This document shows, piece after piece, positions 41,557 to 50,768 of a stretch of DNA of 64,000 nt. Source of the DNA: Chitinophaga qingshengii (GTDB taxonomy: Bacteria; Bacteroidota; Bacteroidia; Chitinophagales; Chitinophagaceae); assembly GCF_014529935.1 (NCBI RefSeq), contig NZ_JACVFC010000003.1, forward strand, positions 992,001 through 1,056,000, given 5' to 3'. How positions within the stretch are numbered: position 1 is the first letter of the stretch; every line of letters starts with the position of its first letter. The notes beneath the pieces are model-generated. The model was not told the origin of the DNA. It saw nothing but the letters and a program-made list of their open reading frames with translations, and made no database searches. The position numbers were made by a program, and so were the translations under genes.

Positions 41557-43311
41557 TTAATGTCTGGATCCATGCAGCAGCCGGTCCACTACCTGGTGGA
41601 ACGATCCGGCATTGGTAACAGCGCCATCGTTCACAAAGAAAATTTCATCCGCATTTTCGATGGTATTGAGCCGGTGTGCAATGATAACACGGGTGGTTTC
41701 AGCGGGCAGTTTATCCAGGATTTCACCCAGCAGTTTCTCGGTGACGGTGTCGATATTGGCGGTGGCTTCATCCAGGATGAGCAGATCAGGTTTACGTAAT
41801 ACCGCCCGCATAAAGGCGATGAGCTGCTTCTGCCCCAGGCTTACGCCTTCGCCGGCAGACTGCACCGGTGTTTCCAGTCCTTGTTCAAAGAGACCCAATA
41901 GCTTCTCCAGGTTGGCGGTACGGAGCACTTCTTCCAGCTGTTCGTTGCTGTAGTTTTCGTATTCTTCGTTGCCATAGAGAATATTTTCCCTGACGGTGCC
42001 GGTAAACAGAATGGGGTCTTGCAGGATAAAACCAATACGACGGGTACGTTCGGCCGCATCGTAGGCGCGTATATCTTTTCCGTTGAGCAATACGCTGCCT
42101 TTTAGCGGATCATAGAGCCGGGCGATCAGCGATGCCGTGGTGGTTTTACCACCTCCGGTAGGCCCTACCAGGGCGTATGTTTTGCCTTTCTCCAGGCTAA
42201 GGTTGATGTTATGCAGTATTTCGCGGTCTTCGGAATAACCAAAATGTACCTGTTTCATTTCCAGCAGCGGTGCGCTTTGCTGCCGCCTATGATCTTCGAT
42301 GGTACCCATATTGTTTTCCATCACCAGCAATTCTGAGATACGTTCCCATCCTGCCATGGCCGTCTGGAAGTTGGCCCAGAGCGCTGCCAGCTGGCGTAAG
42401 GGACTGTAGAAATAGTTGGCGTAGGCAATATAGCTGACCAATAGTCCGACCGTGAAATTACCTGTTCCGATGAGGTACATTCCATACACCAATATCAGCA
42501 GCTGCGCGATGCTGGACATCAAACTATAAAAAGGAAGAAAAATATTATTGGCGATACCCATAGCGGTAGCGGAAGTATAGTTCTTCTGATTGGCATCATT
42601 AAACCGCTGCATGAAATAATCGCGGCGGCCGAAAGCCACTACCACTTTGAAGTTGCTCAGGCTTTCCTGTATCTCTGCACTTAAGCCACCCACCGTTTTC
42701 AGGTTCTGTGCGTTTTTTCTTTTCACCCAGGGTGACAGTACCCTGGTAAAAATCAGTGATAACAATGCCGGCAACAGCGCGATAGCCCCCAGTTTCACAT
42801 TTAATACCAGCAGGAAAATACCCGCGCCGGTCATGGAAATAATGCTGCCCATGAACTGCATGAGGGATTGGGAGAAAAACTGGTTGAGTTTATCCGTATC
42901 GTTGTTTACCCGCGAAATCAGGTCACCCGCTTTGTTTTGGTTAAAGAAAGCCACCGGCAGCTGTTGCAGTTTATGGAAGACAGCATTACGCAGTGTGTAG
43001 AGCGTACGTTGCCCCACCGTGCCCATGAGTTTTGTTTGCAGGTAGTTGATGCCGAAAGCAGTTAAATACACCAATAGCAGGATACCGGAATACACCAACA
43101 CGCCATGGTACTGCTTCTGCATCACATAATGGTCGATCGCATAAGCGGTGAGTAGTGGTCCCAGCAGGTTAAGCGTGGAGTTACCGATAGTAGCCAGCAA
43201 GGCGACCGCCAGTTTTTGTTTTTCGTGGGAAATCAGCCGTAGCAGGCCTTTGAAGGCAGTGTAGTTAGACACGCCTTTTCCTGTAACCGGTTTATTAAGA
43301 TTGTAGTTCAT
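41557..43311 (-). CDS. ABC exporter half-transporter, catalytically competent NBD
   Basis: 584 aa from the ATG at 43311 (MNYNLNKPVTGKGV), which overlaps the upstream partner's stop by 17 bp. Six-helix ABC membrane domain (about 40-315), then the NBD: Walker A GPTGGGKTT, Q-loop FILQDPILF, a degenerate signature VSLGQ (490-494) in place of LSGGQ, Walker B LLILDE with catalytic Glu515, and switch His546 (IIAHR). With the degenerate Walker B partner, it would form one active and one inactive ATP site. The function is probably lipid, drug or peptide export; the substrate is not readable. Confidence 0.9.
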   Translation of the reverse strand: MNYNLNKPVTGKGVSNYTAFKGLLRLISHEKQKLAVALLATIGNSTLNLLGPLLTAYAIDHYVMQKQYHGVLVYSGILLLVYLTAFGINYLQTKLMGTVGQRTLYTLRNAVFHKLQQLPVAFFNQNKAGDLISRVNNDTDKLNQFFSQSLMQFMGSIISMTGAGIFLLVLNVKLGAIALLPALLSLIFTRVLSPWVKRKNAQNLKTVGGLSAEIQESLSNFKVVVAFGRRDYFMQRFNDANQKNYTSATAMGIANNIFLPFYSLMSSIAQLLILVYGMYLIGTGNFTVGLLVSYIAYANYFYSPLRQLAALWANFQTAMAGWERISELLVMENNMGTIEDHRRQQSAPLLEMKQVHFGYSEDREILHNINLSLEKGKTYALVGPTGGGKTTTASLIARLYDPLKGSVLLNGKDIRAYDAAERTRRIGFILQDPILFTGTVRENILYGNEEYENYSNEQLEEVLRTANLEKLLGLFEQGLETPVQSAGEGVSLGQKQLIAFMRAVLRKPDLLILDEATANIDTVTEKLLGEILDKLPAETTRVIIAHRLNTIENADEIFFVNDGAVTNAGSFHQVVDRLLHGSRH

Positions 43312-45037
43312 AGTTGCTGGTGCTTTGCTGGGAGTTAAAAATCTGTACGTAATCCGGGCTTTTCTCCATGAGTTCTTCATGGGTGCCGGCGGCGATCATT
43401 TCGCCCTGCATGAGCAGGATGATCTGATCATAATGCATGACGGCGCCTATTTTCTGGGTGACAGATACCAGCGTCAGGTCCGGATAATTCCGGTGTACAT
43501 TGGCCAGGATCTTCCGTTCCGTGTGGGAGTCTACCCGCGCGGTAAAATCGTCCAGCAGCAATATTTTCGGGTTCAGTGCCAGGGCGCGGGCCAGCATCAG
43601 GCGTTGTTTCTGTCCGCCGGACAGGCTGGTGCCCCGTTCCGAAACGATGGTGCTGAGTTTTTCCGGCAGCTGATCGGTAAACTCCTTCACTTCTGCCGTG
43701 ACAATCGCCTTTTCCAGGGAAGCATCCGTCACCACATCACTGAAGGCGATGTTTTCACGGACGCTGAGGTTAAAGACCACGCTGTCCTGGAATACAAATC
43801 CCACCTGCTGGTGGAAAGATTCGCTTTCGTAGGCTGCAATATCTTCTCCGTCGACTTTGATAGTGCCTTCACTGGGTTTGATAAGCCGCATCAGCAGGTA
43901 CAGCAGTTGTGTTTTACCAGCTGCTGTAGGACCGATGATCGCTATTTTAGATCCGGCCTTTACGTGAAACGAAATATCTTTCAGCACAGGCTTTTCACCA
44001 TAATTCAGGGAGATGTGATCGCACACGATATCCCCTTCGAGTTGTTTCACAAGCGAGCCTGTTTCCAGCATATCCGGAGAGTTTAACACCACGCTGATAC
44101 GCTGATAGGAAGCCGAGGCCTGTGCTATCACGTTGCTCATAAAACCGATCACCAGGATGGGGAATATCAGCAAGGTCAGGTAGCTGTTAAATGCTGCGAA
44201 ATCACCGATAGTCATGCTGCCGTTGATCACAAAACGGCCGCCCAGTACCAGGATAGCCAGACCGGTCATGTTAGCCGTAAAAACGATCACCGGGATAAGG
44301 CCGGCAAACAACCGCAGAATAGCCAATCCGAAGTCCAGCGCTTTGCTATTGGCGTCGAGGAATTTTTCATATTCGCGTTGCTGGGCATTTACTACGTTAA
44401 TGAGCGCCGCGCCCAGGATACTTTCGTTGATGACCTTATTGAGCCGGTCCATCACTTCCCGGCTTTTCATGAACAGGCTTCTTACCTTTTTTAATACCAG
44501 GAAAAAAGTGACGCCCATGATCGGAATAGCGGCAATGACTACCAGTGCCAGTTTCCAATCAATCGTGAGCAGCAGGATACTGGCGCCGATAATGATGAAT
44601 ATCGAAGATACCAGGGAAACGATCGCCTGGGACACGAACAGTTTGATGGAATCCACGTCTGCCGTGAGATTGGTCAATAAGCGGGAAGGATTGGACTGTT
44701 CCATCCAGGCGTAACTTTGACGGGATATTTTTTCCGCCAGCCGGGTGCGCAGGTTTTTAGCCACTCTTTCCGAAGCATATGTCTGGATGATGTTCTGCAG
44801 ATAGGTAAAAACGAAAATCAGTATTGCGGCCAGTCCAAATTTGATGGTCAGTGATTCATAGTTAAAGATGCCGCGGGAGAAGTCGTCAATCGCTTTCCCG
44901 ATGATTTTTGGCAGCCACAGGTTGAGACTGTTGCCCAATAAGGCAAACAGCACCAATAGGGCTATCAATCCTTTGTATGGTTGTAACAATCCAAAGATGC
45001 CAGGCGACTTTTTTTCCTTTCCGGAGGGTTGTTTCAT
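43295..45037 (-). CDS. ABC exporter half-transporter, degenerate NBD
   Basis: 580 aa, first of the two-gene ABC operon. A six-helix membrane domain (about 15-310) is followed by an NBD with a good Walker A (GPTAAGKTQ) and a canonical signature LSGGQKQ (472-478). The Walker B reads LLLDDF, with Asp497 where the catalytic Glu should be, and the switch His is Gln528 (SVTQK). These are the features of the inactive half in heterodimeric exporters such as TM287/288. Its own signature would complete the active site in the downstream partner. It has a consensus promoter at 45086-45115. Confidence 0.9.
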   Translation of the reverse strand: MKQPSGKEKKSPGIFGLLQPYKGLIALLVLFALLGNSLNLWLPKIIGKAIDDFSRGIFNYESLTIKFGLAAILIFVFTYLQNIIQTYASERVAKNLRTRLAEKISRQSYAWMEQSNPSRLLTNLTADVDSIKLFVSQAIVSLVSSIFIIIGASILLLTIDWKLALVVIAAIPIMGVTFFLVLKKVRSLFMKSREVMDRLNKVINESILGAALINVVNAQQREYEKFLDANSKALDFGLAILRLFAGLIPVIVFTANMTGLAILVLGGRFVINGSMTIGDFAAFNSYLTLLIFPILVIGFMSNVIAQASASYQRISVVLNSPDMLETGSLVKQLEGDIVCDHISLNYGEKPVLKDISFHVKAGSKIAIIGPTAAGKTQLLYLLMRLIKPSEGTIKVDGEDIAAYESESFHQQVGFVFQDSVVFNLSVRENIAFSDVVTDASLEKAIVTAEVKEFTDQLPEKLSTIVSERGTSLSGGQKQRLMLARALALNPKILLLDDFTARVDSHTERKILANVHRNYPDLTLVSVTQKIGAVMHYDQIILLMQGEMIAAGTHEELMEKSPDYVQIFNSQQSTSNYELQS

Positions 45038-45085
45038 ATTGTTGGGCGGTGATTAGCGTATGAAAGAGGGTGATGAGCGATCATA

Positions 45086-45115
45086 CAAACTTAAAAATTT
45101 TACGATAATATCAAC
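45086..45115 (-). promoter_or_regulatory. promoter of the heterodimeric ABC exporter operon
   Basis: Read on the minus strand: TTG (45112-45114), 18-nt spacer, TAAGTTTG (45086-45093), matching the Bacteroidota -33/-7 consensus. It lies about 49-78 bp before the ATG at 45037. Confidence 0.6.
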
Positions 45116-45177
45116 AGAGAAGACGAATGAAATCCGCAAATATTGTTTCCGTCTATAGATTTTATTTTTTGCGACAC

Positions 45178-45199
45178 AAAAACATTGAACAGTGTTCAA
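45178..45199 (-). terminator. possible weak terminator after treY
   Basis: TTGAACA-G-TGTTCAA (45185-45199) followed leftward by TGTTTTTGTG, 33 bp past the treY stop codon. The loop is tiny, so the palindrome may be an operator instead. Confidence 0.3.
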
Positions 45200-45231
45200 A
45201 TTTTAAAACAATATTACAAAATATATTTTTT

Positions 45232-47919
45232 TCAGCGGTGGAATTTCTGGTCCAACACCGGAGAAAGCAATGCCACTGGGCAATTATGGGTACCTGGCAA
45301 TAATAATTGTCCATTTTGCGCGATAAGTATTTCGCCGGTAAAAACATTTTTCCATTTTACCGGGGCGTTGGCAGGCAGCGACAATGGCGCCAGGTTGTGT
45401 TTGCCCAGGTGGGCCGACGGCAGTAATGGCGCAGCCACAATGCACCAGTCCTGCCTGTATTTACGGGCAAAGGCAATCTGGTTGTTACGTTCACCGCTGG
45501 TCAGCGGGATATATTCTCCATGAATAAAAAGGGACAAATGGGTATTTCTGAGTTGCAACGCTTTACTCATCAGGTAGAGTTTTTCCTTTCCTATGGCTGC
45601 TTTGGTACCGGAATGTTCTCTCGGCCAGCCGTCGGCATGCCCTTCTGTCTGCCAGGAGAACAGTAATTTACGTCGCAGGGTATAGTTTACCTGGTGCCTG
45701 CCATCGCCGTTGCCGGCACTGAAATCCCATAGTTCACAACCCTGATAAATATCCGGTATACCAGGCGCTGTTATTTTAATCAGCGTTTGCGCCAGCGAAA
45801 AAATGTGGGCATGCGTCCCCAGTTTTTCTACCAGCTGTCGCATCCCTTCCACAAAGGGGCCACCGGGTGCCAGAATTTTTTCTATGAACTGCAGGCAGGC
45901 CAGTTCATAGGCGGTATCCGGCATCAGCCAGCTGCTGTGTACTTTGGCTTCCCGCACTGTTTTCAGGAAGGTAGCGGTAATATGTGCGGAAAATTCTTCA
46001 TCTGTTTCGCCTGAGACGGGCATGCCCGCCAGTATTGCCTGGTAAATAAAGTATTCATCGTTCAGGTCGGGCGCCGGTTTTTCCTCTATCAGCGTCAGGT
46101 ATTCCCGGTTGGAGGTGTGCCATGCTTCTACCTGTTGTATCCATAGATCCGGGATAATGGTCAGTGCGTTGAGCCGGATGCGGGCATCTTCTCCCCAACG
46201 GGTATCCTGTGTGGCGGTGGTATTGAGGGAGAAGGGTGACAGGTATTGCCGTACCGCCATGCGTTCATGGAAACTTTCCAGCGTAAATTTGCGCTGTACC
46301 GGCGAGTCGCCGGTTTCGTTGTGCGACAGCAACGCATTGTACACATAGAACAACGTTTCCTCTACGCCTTCCCGGTACAGCTGCCCGGCGAACTGTGTGA
46401 TTTTTTTCAGCAGCGTTAACGCAGCCTGCGCCTGCTGCTGCTTCTTATCAGCGTCCCACCAGGAGCGGATCAGTTCCAGCGCCGTACCTGTTGCGGGGTT
46501 TCGCAGGAGGGCGTCTTCCACGGCCTTATCCAGCTGCAACACATCCGCAGGTGAAAAAGGCCATCCTTCCGGATAGATACGGTTTTCAGGCAGACATACC
46601 ATAAAATCGCCCATCGCCATTTTCAGACGGCCTTTGTCGGTTTCCGGCAGCACCAGTTTCAACCGGAATACCTCCCGGACCAGGTTATCCCATTCTCCGT
46701 TCATATGTTTTTCCAGCACCAGCTGTTTTTTGCTGCGGGCCAGTTTTGAATATTGAGAGAAACCCGGGAACTGGGTACGGTAGAAACGTCCCAGTTTTTC
46801 CATGCCTTCGGCGTCGGTCAGCAACTGGCTAACGCCGGCCAGAAAATCGTAGCCGGTACTCCCCTGCACAGCCCATCTTTCCGGCAGCGTTTCATGACCT
46901 GCCAGCATCTTTTCGGCAATGATATAACAATTGTTGCCGAACAGTTCGCGCAGGTGGTAAATATATTGTGCCGGGTCCAGCAGGCCATCAATCTGATCAA
47001 TGCGTAAGCCCTGGATGATGCCTTCCTGGTATAGCCGGTGCAGAAAACCATGGTATTCATCAAATACCGCTTTATCTTCCATCCGCAGCGCGATGTGTTC
47101 ATTAACACCCAGGAAGCGGCGGTAATTGATACGGAAATCGGCTTCACTCCTGGCAGTGAAAGTATAGTGCTGCAGGTCCAGCAGTTCGTATAACAGCGGT
47201 GTATTATTATTGACCAGGTTCAGCAGCGGTTGGAAAGCCTGTTTGCGTGGCGGTTTCAACAGCGATTTCATGGCGTCCCAATCCAGCAGTGAGCGGCGCT
47301 GGAGGACGTTGGTTTTCATTTCAGTGAGCCAGTCTTTTACCGGGTCCGTACCGGCGGGCAGGATATTCAGGAGCCATTTATAGCTTTGGGCAGACAGCGG
47401 ATAATACTGTCCTGCGGCTGCCAGGCTAAGTCCCTGCCGGCTGCCGCTGAGGCGGATACCGCCGTCGTCCATAGTTTCCCTTAACGTTTTTTTGAGAAAG
47501 GGGACCATGAGTTTGCCATGCAGGTCCGGATCAGGATGATGCCAGTCGATATCGAAATAATTGTAATAGGGAGAAGCTGTTCCTCTTTCGAGCGTATCCA
47601 TGAGACGGGCATTGTTACAATGGAAGGCCATGTAATTAGGCACGATGTCCTGTATCCAGCTCATTCCCAGTCCGCGGAGTTTAACATGTAATTGGCGCAT
47701 ATGGGCCAGGGAGCCGATGGCGCTGTTGATCTCACGGGGATTCGTAATATCATAGCCATGGTGGCTTCCAGGCGCGGTTTCAAAAACCGGCGAAGCATAA
47801 ATAGTGGTAATACCCAGCTGATGCAGGTAGTCGAGCTGCTTTTCCAGGTCGGTAAAGGTAAAATCCTTGTTAAACTGGATACGGTAGGTGGCTACCGGGG
47901 TAAAGAACTCATTCCTCAT
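45232..47919 (-). CDS. treY: malto-oligosyltrehalose synthase
   Basis: 895 aa from the ATG at 47919 (MRNEFFTPVATYRIQFNKDF), which overlaps treZ by 11 bp. TreY belongs to the GH13 family and isomerises the reducing-end alpha-1,4 bond of a maltodextrin to the alpha,alpha-1,1 bond of trehalose. Family landmarks include ATYRIQFNKDFTF, GSHHGYDITNP, QDIVPNYMAFH, the catalytic Asp region GLRIDQIDGLLDP and Glu region IIAEKMLAGHE, and IYQGCELWDFS near the end. Together with TreZ it makes trehalose from glycogen-like glucan; a debranching partner (TreX/GlgX) is not in this window. Confidence 0.92.
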   Translation of the reverse strand: MRNEFFTPVATYRIQFNKDFTFTDLEKQLDYLHQLGITTIYASPVFETAPGSHHGYDITNPREINSAIGSLAHMRQLHVKLRGLGMSWIQDIVPNYMAFHCNNARLMDTLERGTASPYYNYFDIDWHHPDPDLHGKLMVPFLKKTLRETMDDGGIRLSGSRQGLSLAAAGQYYPLSAQSYKWLLNILPAGTDPVKDWLTEMKTNVLQRRSLLDWDAMKSLLKPPRKQAFQPLLNLVNNNTPLLYELLDLQHYTFTARSEADFRINYRRFLGVNEHIALRMEDKAVFDEYHGFLHRLYQEGIIQGLRIDQIDGLLDPAQYIYHLRELFGNNCYIIAEKMLAGHETLPERWAVQGSTGYDFLAGVSQLLTDAEGMEKLGRFYRTQFPGFSQYSKLARSKKQLVLEKHMNGEWDNLVREVFRLKLVLPETDKGRLKMAMGDFMVCLPENRIYPEGWPFSPADVLQLDKAVEDALLRNPATGTALELIRSWWDADKKQQQAQAALTLLKKITQFAGQLYREGVEETLFYVYNALLSHNETGDSPVQRKFTLESFHERMAVRQYLSPFSLNTTATQDTRWGEDARIRLNALTIIPDLWIQQVEAWHTSNREYLTLIEEKPAPDLNDEYFIYQAILAGMPVSGETDEEFSAHITATFLKTVREAKVHSSWLMPDTAYELACLQFIEKILAPGGPFVEGMRQLVEKLGTHAHIFSLAQTLIKITAPGIPDIYQGCELWDFSAGNGDGRHQVNYTLRRKLLFSWQTEGHADGWPREHSGTKAAIGKEKLYLMSKALQLRNTHLSLFIHGEYIPLTSGERNNQIAFARKYRQDWCIVAAPLLPSAHLGKHNLAPLSLPANAPVKWKNVFTGEILIAQNGQLLLPGTHNCPVALLSPVLDQKFHR

Positions 47920-49756
47920 GATGCGCCATTTCATATACAACAGCCGAAAAGGGCTGTAGCAAAATCGGTTCATTTTCCAGTACTTCATCAACGGCTTTCA
48001 CACCCGGACCGTTCCACATTTCATGCGCGGAGTCAAATATTTTCTTTAATGGTGTTGGGGCCATATGATGATAAGTTTGCACTGCCTTATCAAAATTCAA
48101 TAATATCAACACCGCATCCTGCCCGCTGGTTCGTTTTATGATCAGTAAGGGTAGTTCTCCTGCGGGATAAATCTGCAAAGAAGCCTGATCGCCGGTTTGC
48201 ATAGCGGGACGGTGTTTCCGGAAAGCAATCAGGAAACGATAACAGGCCAGCATGGCGGCATTGGGGGGCAATGTCTGATCCCATTGCAGGCAACTGCGCC
48301 GGAAAGTATCTTCCAGCTGAGGGTCGGGAATGGATTTACTGGTATTAAAAAAGGCAGAGAATCCACGGCTGCGGTCTTTTTTAATTTTTTCTGCCAGGTC
48401 GGGATCGCTATGGGATGTAAAAAACAGGAAGGGGTTCTTCTCCCCATATTCTTCTCCCATAAACAACAAAGGAATAAAGGGAGACAGTATGACGGTGGCG
48501 GCAGCCAGTTTCAGGGCTTCAAATGAAACGAGGGCGCTGAGTCTTTCTCCCAGCATCCTGTTACCGGCCTGTTCATGATTTTGTGAGAAAACGATAAAAT
48601 GCCTGGCATCGTTGTCCCGCAGCGGGCGCCCGAATTTCCGTTTGCGGTAGGGCGAATACTGCCCGGTATATACAAAGGCCTGCGTAAACGCCTGCGCCAG
48701 GTGGGACAGCTGTCCGAAGTCCTCGTAATAACCCTGTGTTTCCCCCGTCAGCAATGCATGCAGCGCATGATGGAATTCATCCGCCCACTGGGCGGTGAAG
48801 CCATATCCCCCGATGGCGACAGGGTTTGTATAACGGGGATCATTACGATCGGTAGCGGTAATAAGTAGTTTACGGCGCCCGGTCTGTTGTTCCAGTTCCG
48901 CCACTGCGTCCGCAAGTTCCCAGGCAAAATGTCGGGCGCTGTTATCCTGACAGGTGTCCAGGGCATCGAGCCGCAGTCCGTCTATATGGAACTCGTCCAG
49001 CCACATGAGTGCATTCTGGATATAAAAATCCCGTACCGGGTCACACCAGGCGTCGTCGAAGTTGACACCTGGCCCCCAGTGCGTTTGGTATTTTTCGGTG
49101 AAATAAGGACCGTAATCGGGCAGGTAGTTGCCTTCAGGGCCGGTACGACAGTATACCACATCCAGGATCACCGCCATACCGAGGTGGTGCGCAGTGTTAA
49201 TCAGTGCCTTAAAGTCGTCGGTAGTACCGTAGCGGTTATGCAACGCAAATGGGTAAACGCTGTCATAGCCCCAGTTGCGATCGCCGGAGAACTGGCTTAC
49301 CGGCATCAGTTCTATGGCAGTGATACCGAGTGCTTCCAATGCGGGCAGTCTTTCCCTGGCTGCCTGAAAAGTTCCTTCCGGGGTGAAGGCGCCGATATGT
49401 ATTTCGTAGATAATCAATTTTTCCGGTGACAGGCCTTTCCAGTCCTGGTCAGTGAAATCGAAACTATTGGGATCTGTCACGCAGGAAGCGTGGTGTACGC
49501 TACTTTCCTGGCGCCTGGAAGCGGGGTCCGGCCGTTGCAGCTGTTCATCCAGCAGGTAGTAGTAGTGTGTGCCTGCGGTCACGTTTTCTACGGTAGTAGT
49601 CCAGTAGCCGTTCTTTTCCGGGGTGAGCGGGTAGGCCACATCTTCCCCACCCAGCAGCAGTAGCGTCACATTCTTTCTGAAAGGCGCCCATACCCTGAAC
49701 TCACATGCTCCATTGTCTTTTAGCAATGCCCCTTGTTGTTGGAAACGTGTCATCAT
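47909..49756 (-). CDS. treZ: malto-oligosyltrehalose trehalohydrolase
   Basis: 615 aa; start at ATG 49756 or 49753 (MMTRFQQ). An N-terminal carbohydrate-binding module (FRVWAPFRKNVTLLL) precedes the GH13 barrel: MPVSQFSGDRNWGYDSV, FHIDGLRLDALDTCQD (nucleophile Asp in GLRLDA), the acid/base Glu region, and FSQNHEQAGNRMLGER. TreZ releases trehalose from the chain end produced by TreY. The gene starts 54 bp after the receiver-only protein and is followed by treY with an 11-bp overlap, so all three may share one transcript. Confidence 0.92.
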   Translation of the reverse strand: MMTRFQQQGALLKDNGACEFRVWAPFRKNVTLLLLGGEDVAYPLTPEKNGYWTTTVENVTAGTHYYYLLDEQLQRPDPASRRQESSVHHASCVTDPNSFDFTDQDWKGLSPEKLIIYEIHIGAFTPEGTFQAARERLPALEALGITAIELMPVSQFSGDRNWGYDSVYPFALHNRYGTTDDFKALINTAHHLGMAVILDVVYCRTGPEGNYLPDYGPYFTEKYQTHWGPGVNFDDAWCDPVRDFYIQNALMWLDEFHIDGLRLDALDTCQDNSARHFAWELADAVAELEQQTGRRKLLITATDRNDPRYTNPVAIGGYGFTAQWADEFHHALHALLTGETQGYYEDFGQLSHLAQAFTQAFVYTGQYSPYRKRKFGRPLRDNDARHFIVFSQNHEQAGNRMLGERLSALVSFEALKLAAATVILSPFIPLLFMGEEYGEKNPFLFFTSHSDPDLAEKIKKDRSRGFSAFFNTSKSIPDPQLEDTFRRSCLQWDQTLPPNAAMLACYRFLIAFRKHRPAMQTGDQASLQIYPAGELPLLIIKRTSGQDAVLILLNFDKAVQTYHHMAPTPLKKIFDSAHEMWNGPGVKAVDEVLENEPILLQPFSAVVYEMAHHEE

Positions 49757-49810
49757 CTCATCAGTTATTTAATGAAAGGAACAACTCGTTGCACGGCTAC
49801 CGGCAGCACA

Positions 49811-50251
49811 CTATACCAATACCGCAGCAGACAGTGTTGGCGAAAGTGGCTGAGGCCTTTGCCGTACTGTTTCAAATATCAGTTTCAGGCCGTCCCGCAG
49901 GGCATGCAGATTGGAAGGTTTTACCATCCAGTCGGTAGCGCCGAGGAATTTCATGCGGGTCATATCCTCCGGATTAAAGGAGGCAGCATAAAAGACTACC
50001 GGAACATCTGCCAGCAGCGGGGATTGCAATAGTTCTTCCAGTTGGCGGCAGCCATCTACCGTGGGTTGGCGGGTATGCAGGAAGATGTAGTCCGGTTTAC
50101 CGGTCTGTTGAGCAGCGTAGGATAACGCGTGGGCAGCATTATCAAAGCAGATACAGGCTTTCGTTGCCTGTAACAGGTCGAGCGCAAGAAAGAACTGGTT
50201 ACGGTTATCGCGTTGTTCATCAATCAAAAAGCAGGAAATCTTCTGTCTCAT
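49811..50251 (-). CDS. receiver-only protein lacking the phospho-acceptor Asp (pseudo-receiver)
   Basis: 146 aa from the ATG at 50251 (MRQKISCFLIDEQRDNR). A CheY-like fold is recognisable: acidic pair D11/E12 (FLIDEQ), PDYIFLHTRQPTVDGC (53-68), VPVVFYAAS (83-91) and MVKPSN with Lys111. At the position of the phosphorylated Asp (usually IFLDxxMP) there is His59, and the conserved Thr/Ser is Ala89, so normal phosphotransfer should be impossible. There is no output domain. It sits 54 bp upstream of treZ with a -7 element and an inverted repeat ahead of it, suggesting a role in the trehalose operon by protein contact. Confidence 0.8.
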   Translation of the reverse strand: MRQKISCFLIDEQRDNRNQFFLALDLLQATKACICFDNAAHALSYAAQQTGKPDYIFLHTRQPTVDGCRQLEELLQSPLLADVPVVFYAASFNPEDMTRMKFLGATDWMVKPSNLHALRDGLKLIFETVRQRPQPLSPTLSAAVLV

Positions 50252-50319
50252 TTTAACGGATAGTTTAGTCACATGGTAAAAGTGGTTAACAACGGCAGGT
50301 CATCATCGAAATGCCGGCG

Positions 50320-50378
50320 CAAAATTACGGTTATTTTAATCGTTGTAGATAAAAATCCCATTTCGTGTAAAATAACCG
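50320..50378 (-). promoter_or_regulatory. promoter -7 element and adjoining 11-bp inverted repeat upstream of the receiver-treZ-treY genes
   Basis: On the minus strand TAATTTTG (50320-50327) matches TAnnTTTG. Directly upstream lies the inverted repeat CGGTTATTTTA (50328-50338) / TAAAATAACCG (50368-50378), covering the -33 region, which has only T-rich sequence. This arrangement suits an operator that masks or activates a promoter. Confidence 0.45.
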
Positions 50379-50473
50379 CCGTATCCGTAGCCGGAGGCCG
50401 TTTAAAAAAGGAAAAATAAAAAACCGGCAGTCATTTTTTGGCGACCCCGGTCATATGCGGGATATTTTTTCCG

Positions 50474-50677
50474 CTACCCCATCGCGTTGCTGTAAACGTC
50501 TGGCTGGTCTACCGGATGATGGTTATCGCTGAATAATTTTTGCCGGGTATGTACATCATCTTCCAGCACGCCGGCAGACCGGTCGAGCATCCGTGCCCTG
50601 CTTTTTCTGATCAGGTAAACAATCACCCCTGCAGCAGCAGTACCCACTATCGTAGACGCTATCAATATTTTTTTCAT
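50474..50677 (-). CDS. small single-span membrane protein
   Basis: 67 aa: MKKILIASTIVGTAAAGVIV is a membrane helix with an N-terminal Lys pair, followed by a basic then acidic/polar tail (RKSRARMLDRSAG, VDQPDVYSNAMG). The spacing and composition fit a real small protein; a cleavable signal is less likely because no cleavage site is evident. Function unknown. Confidence 0.65.
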   Translation of the reverse strand: MKKILIASTIVGTAAAGVIVYLIRKSRARMLDRSAGVLEDDVHTRQKLFSDNHHPVDQPDVYSNAMG

Positions 50678-50768
50678 GGTGACAAAGGTTTTATTCTGTA
50701 GCCTGCCAAGAGTTGTGCCACGAAACTGCAGGGAAATGATTTTAACAATTTGCTGGCAAACAGGGGCG

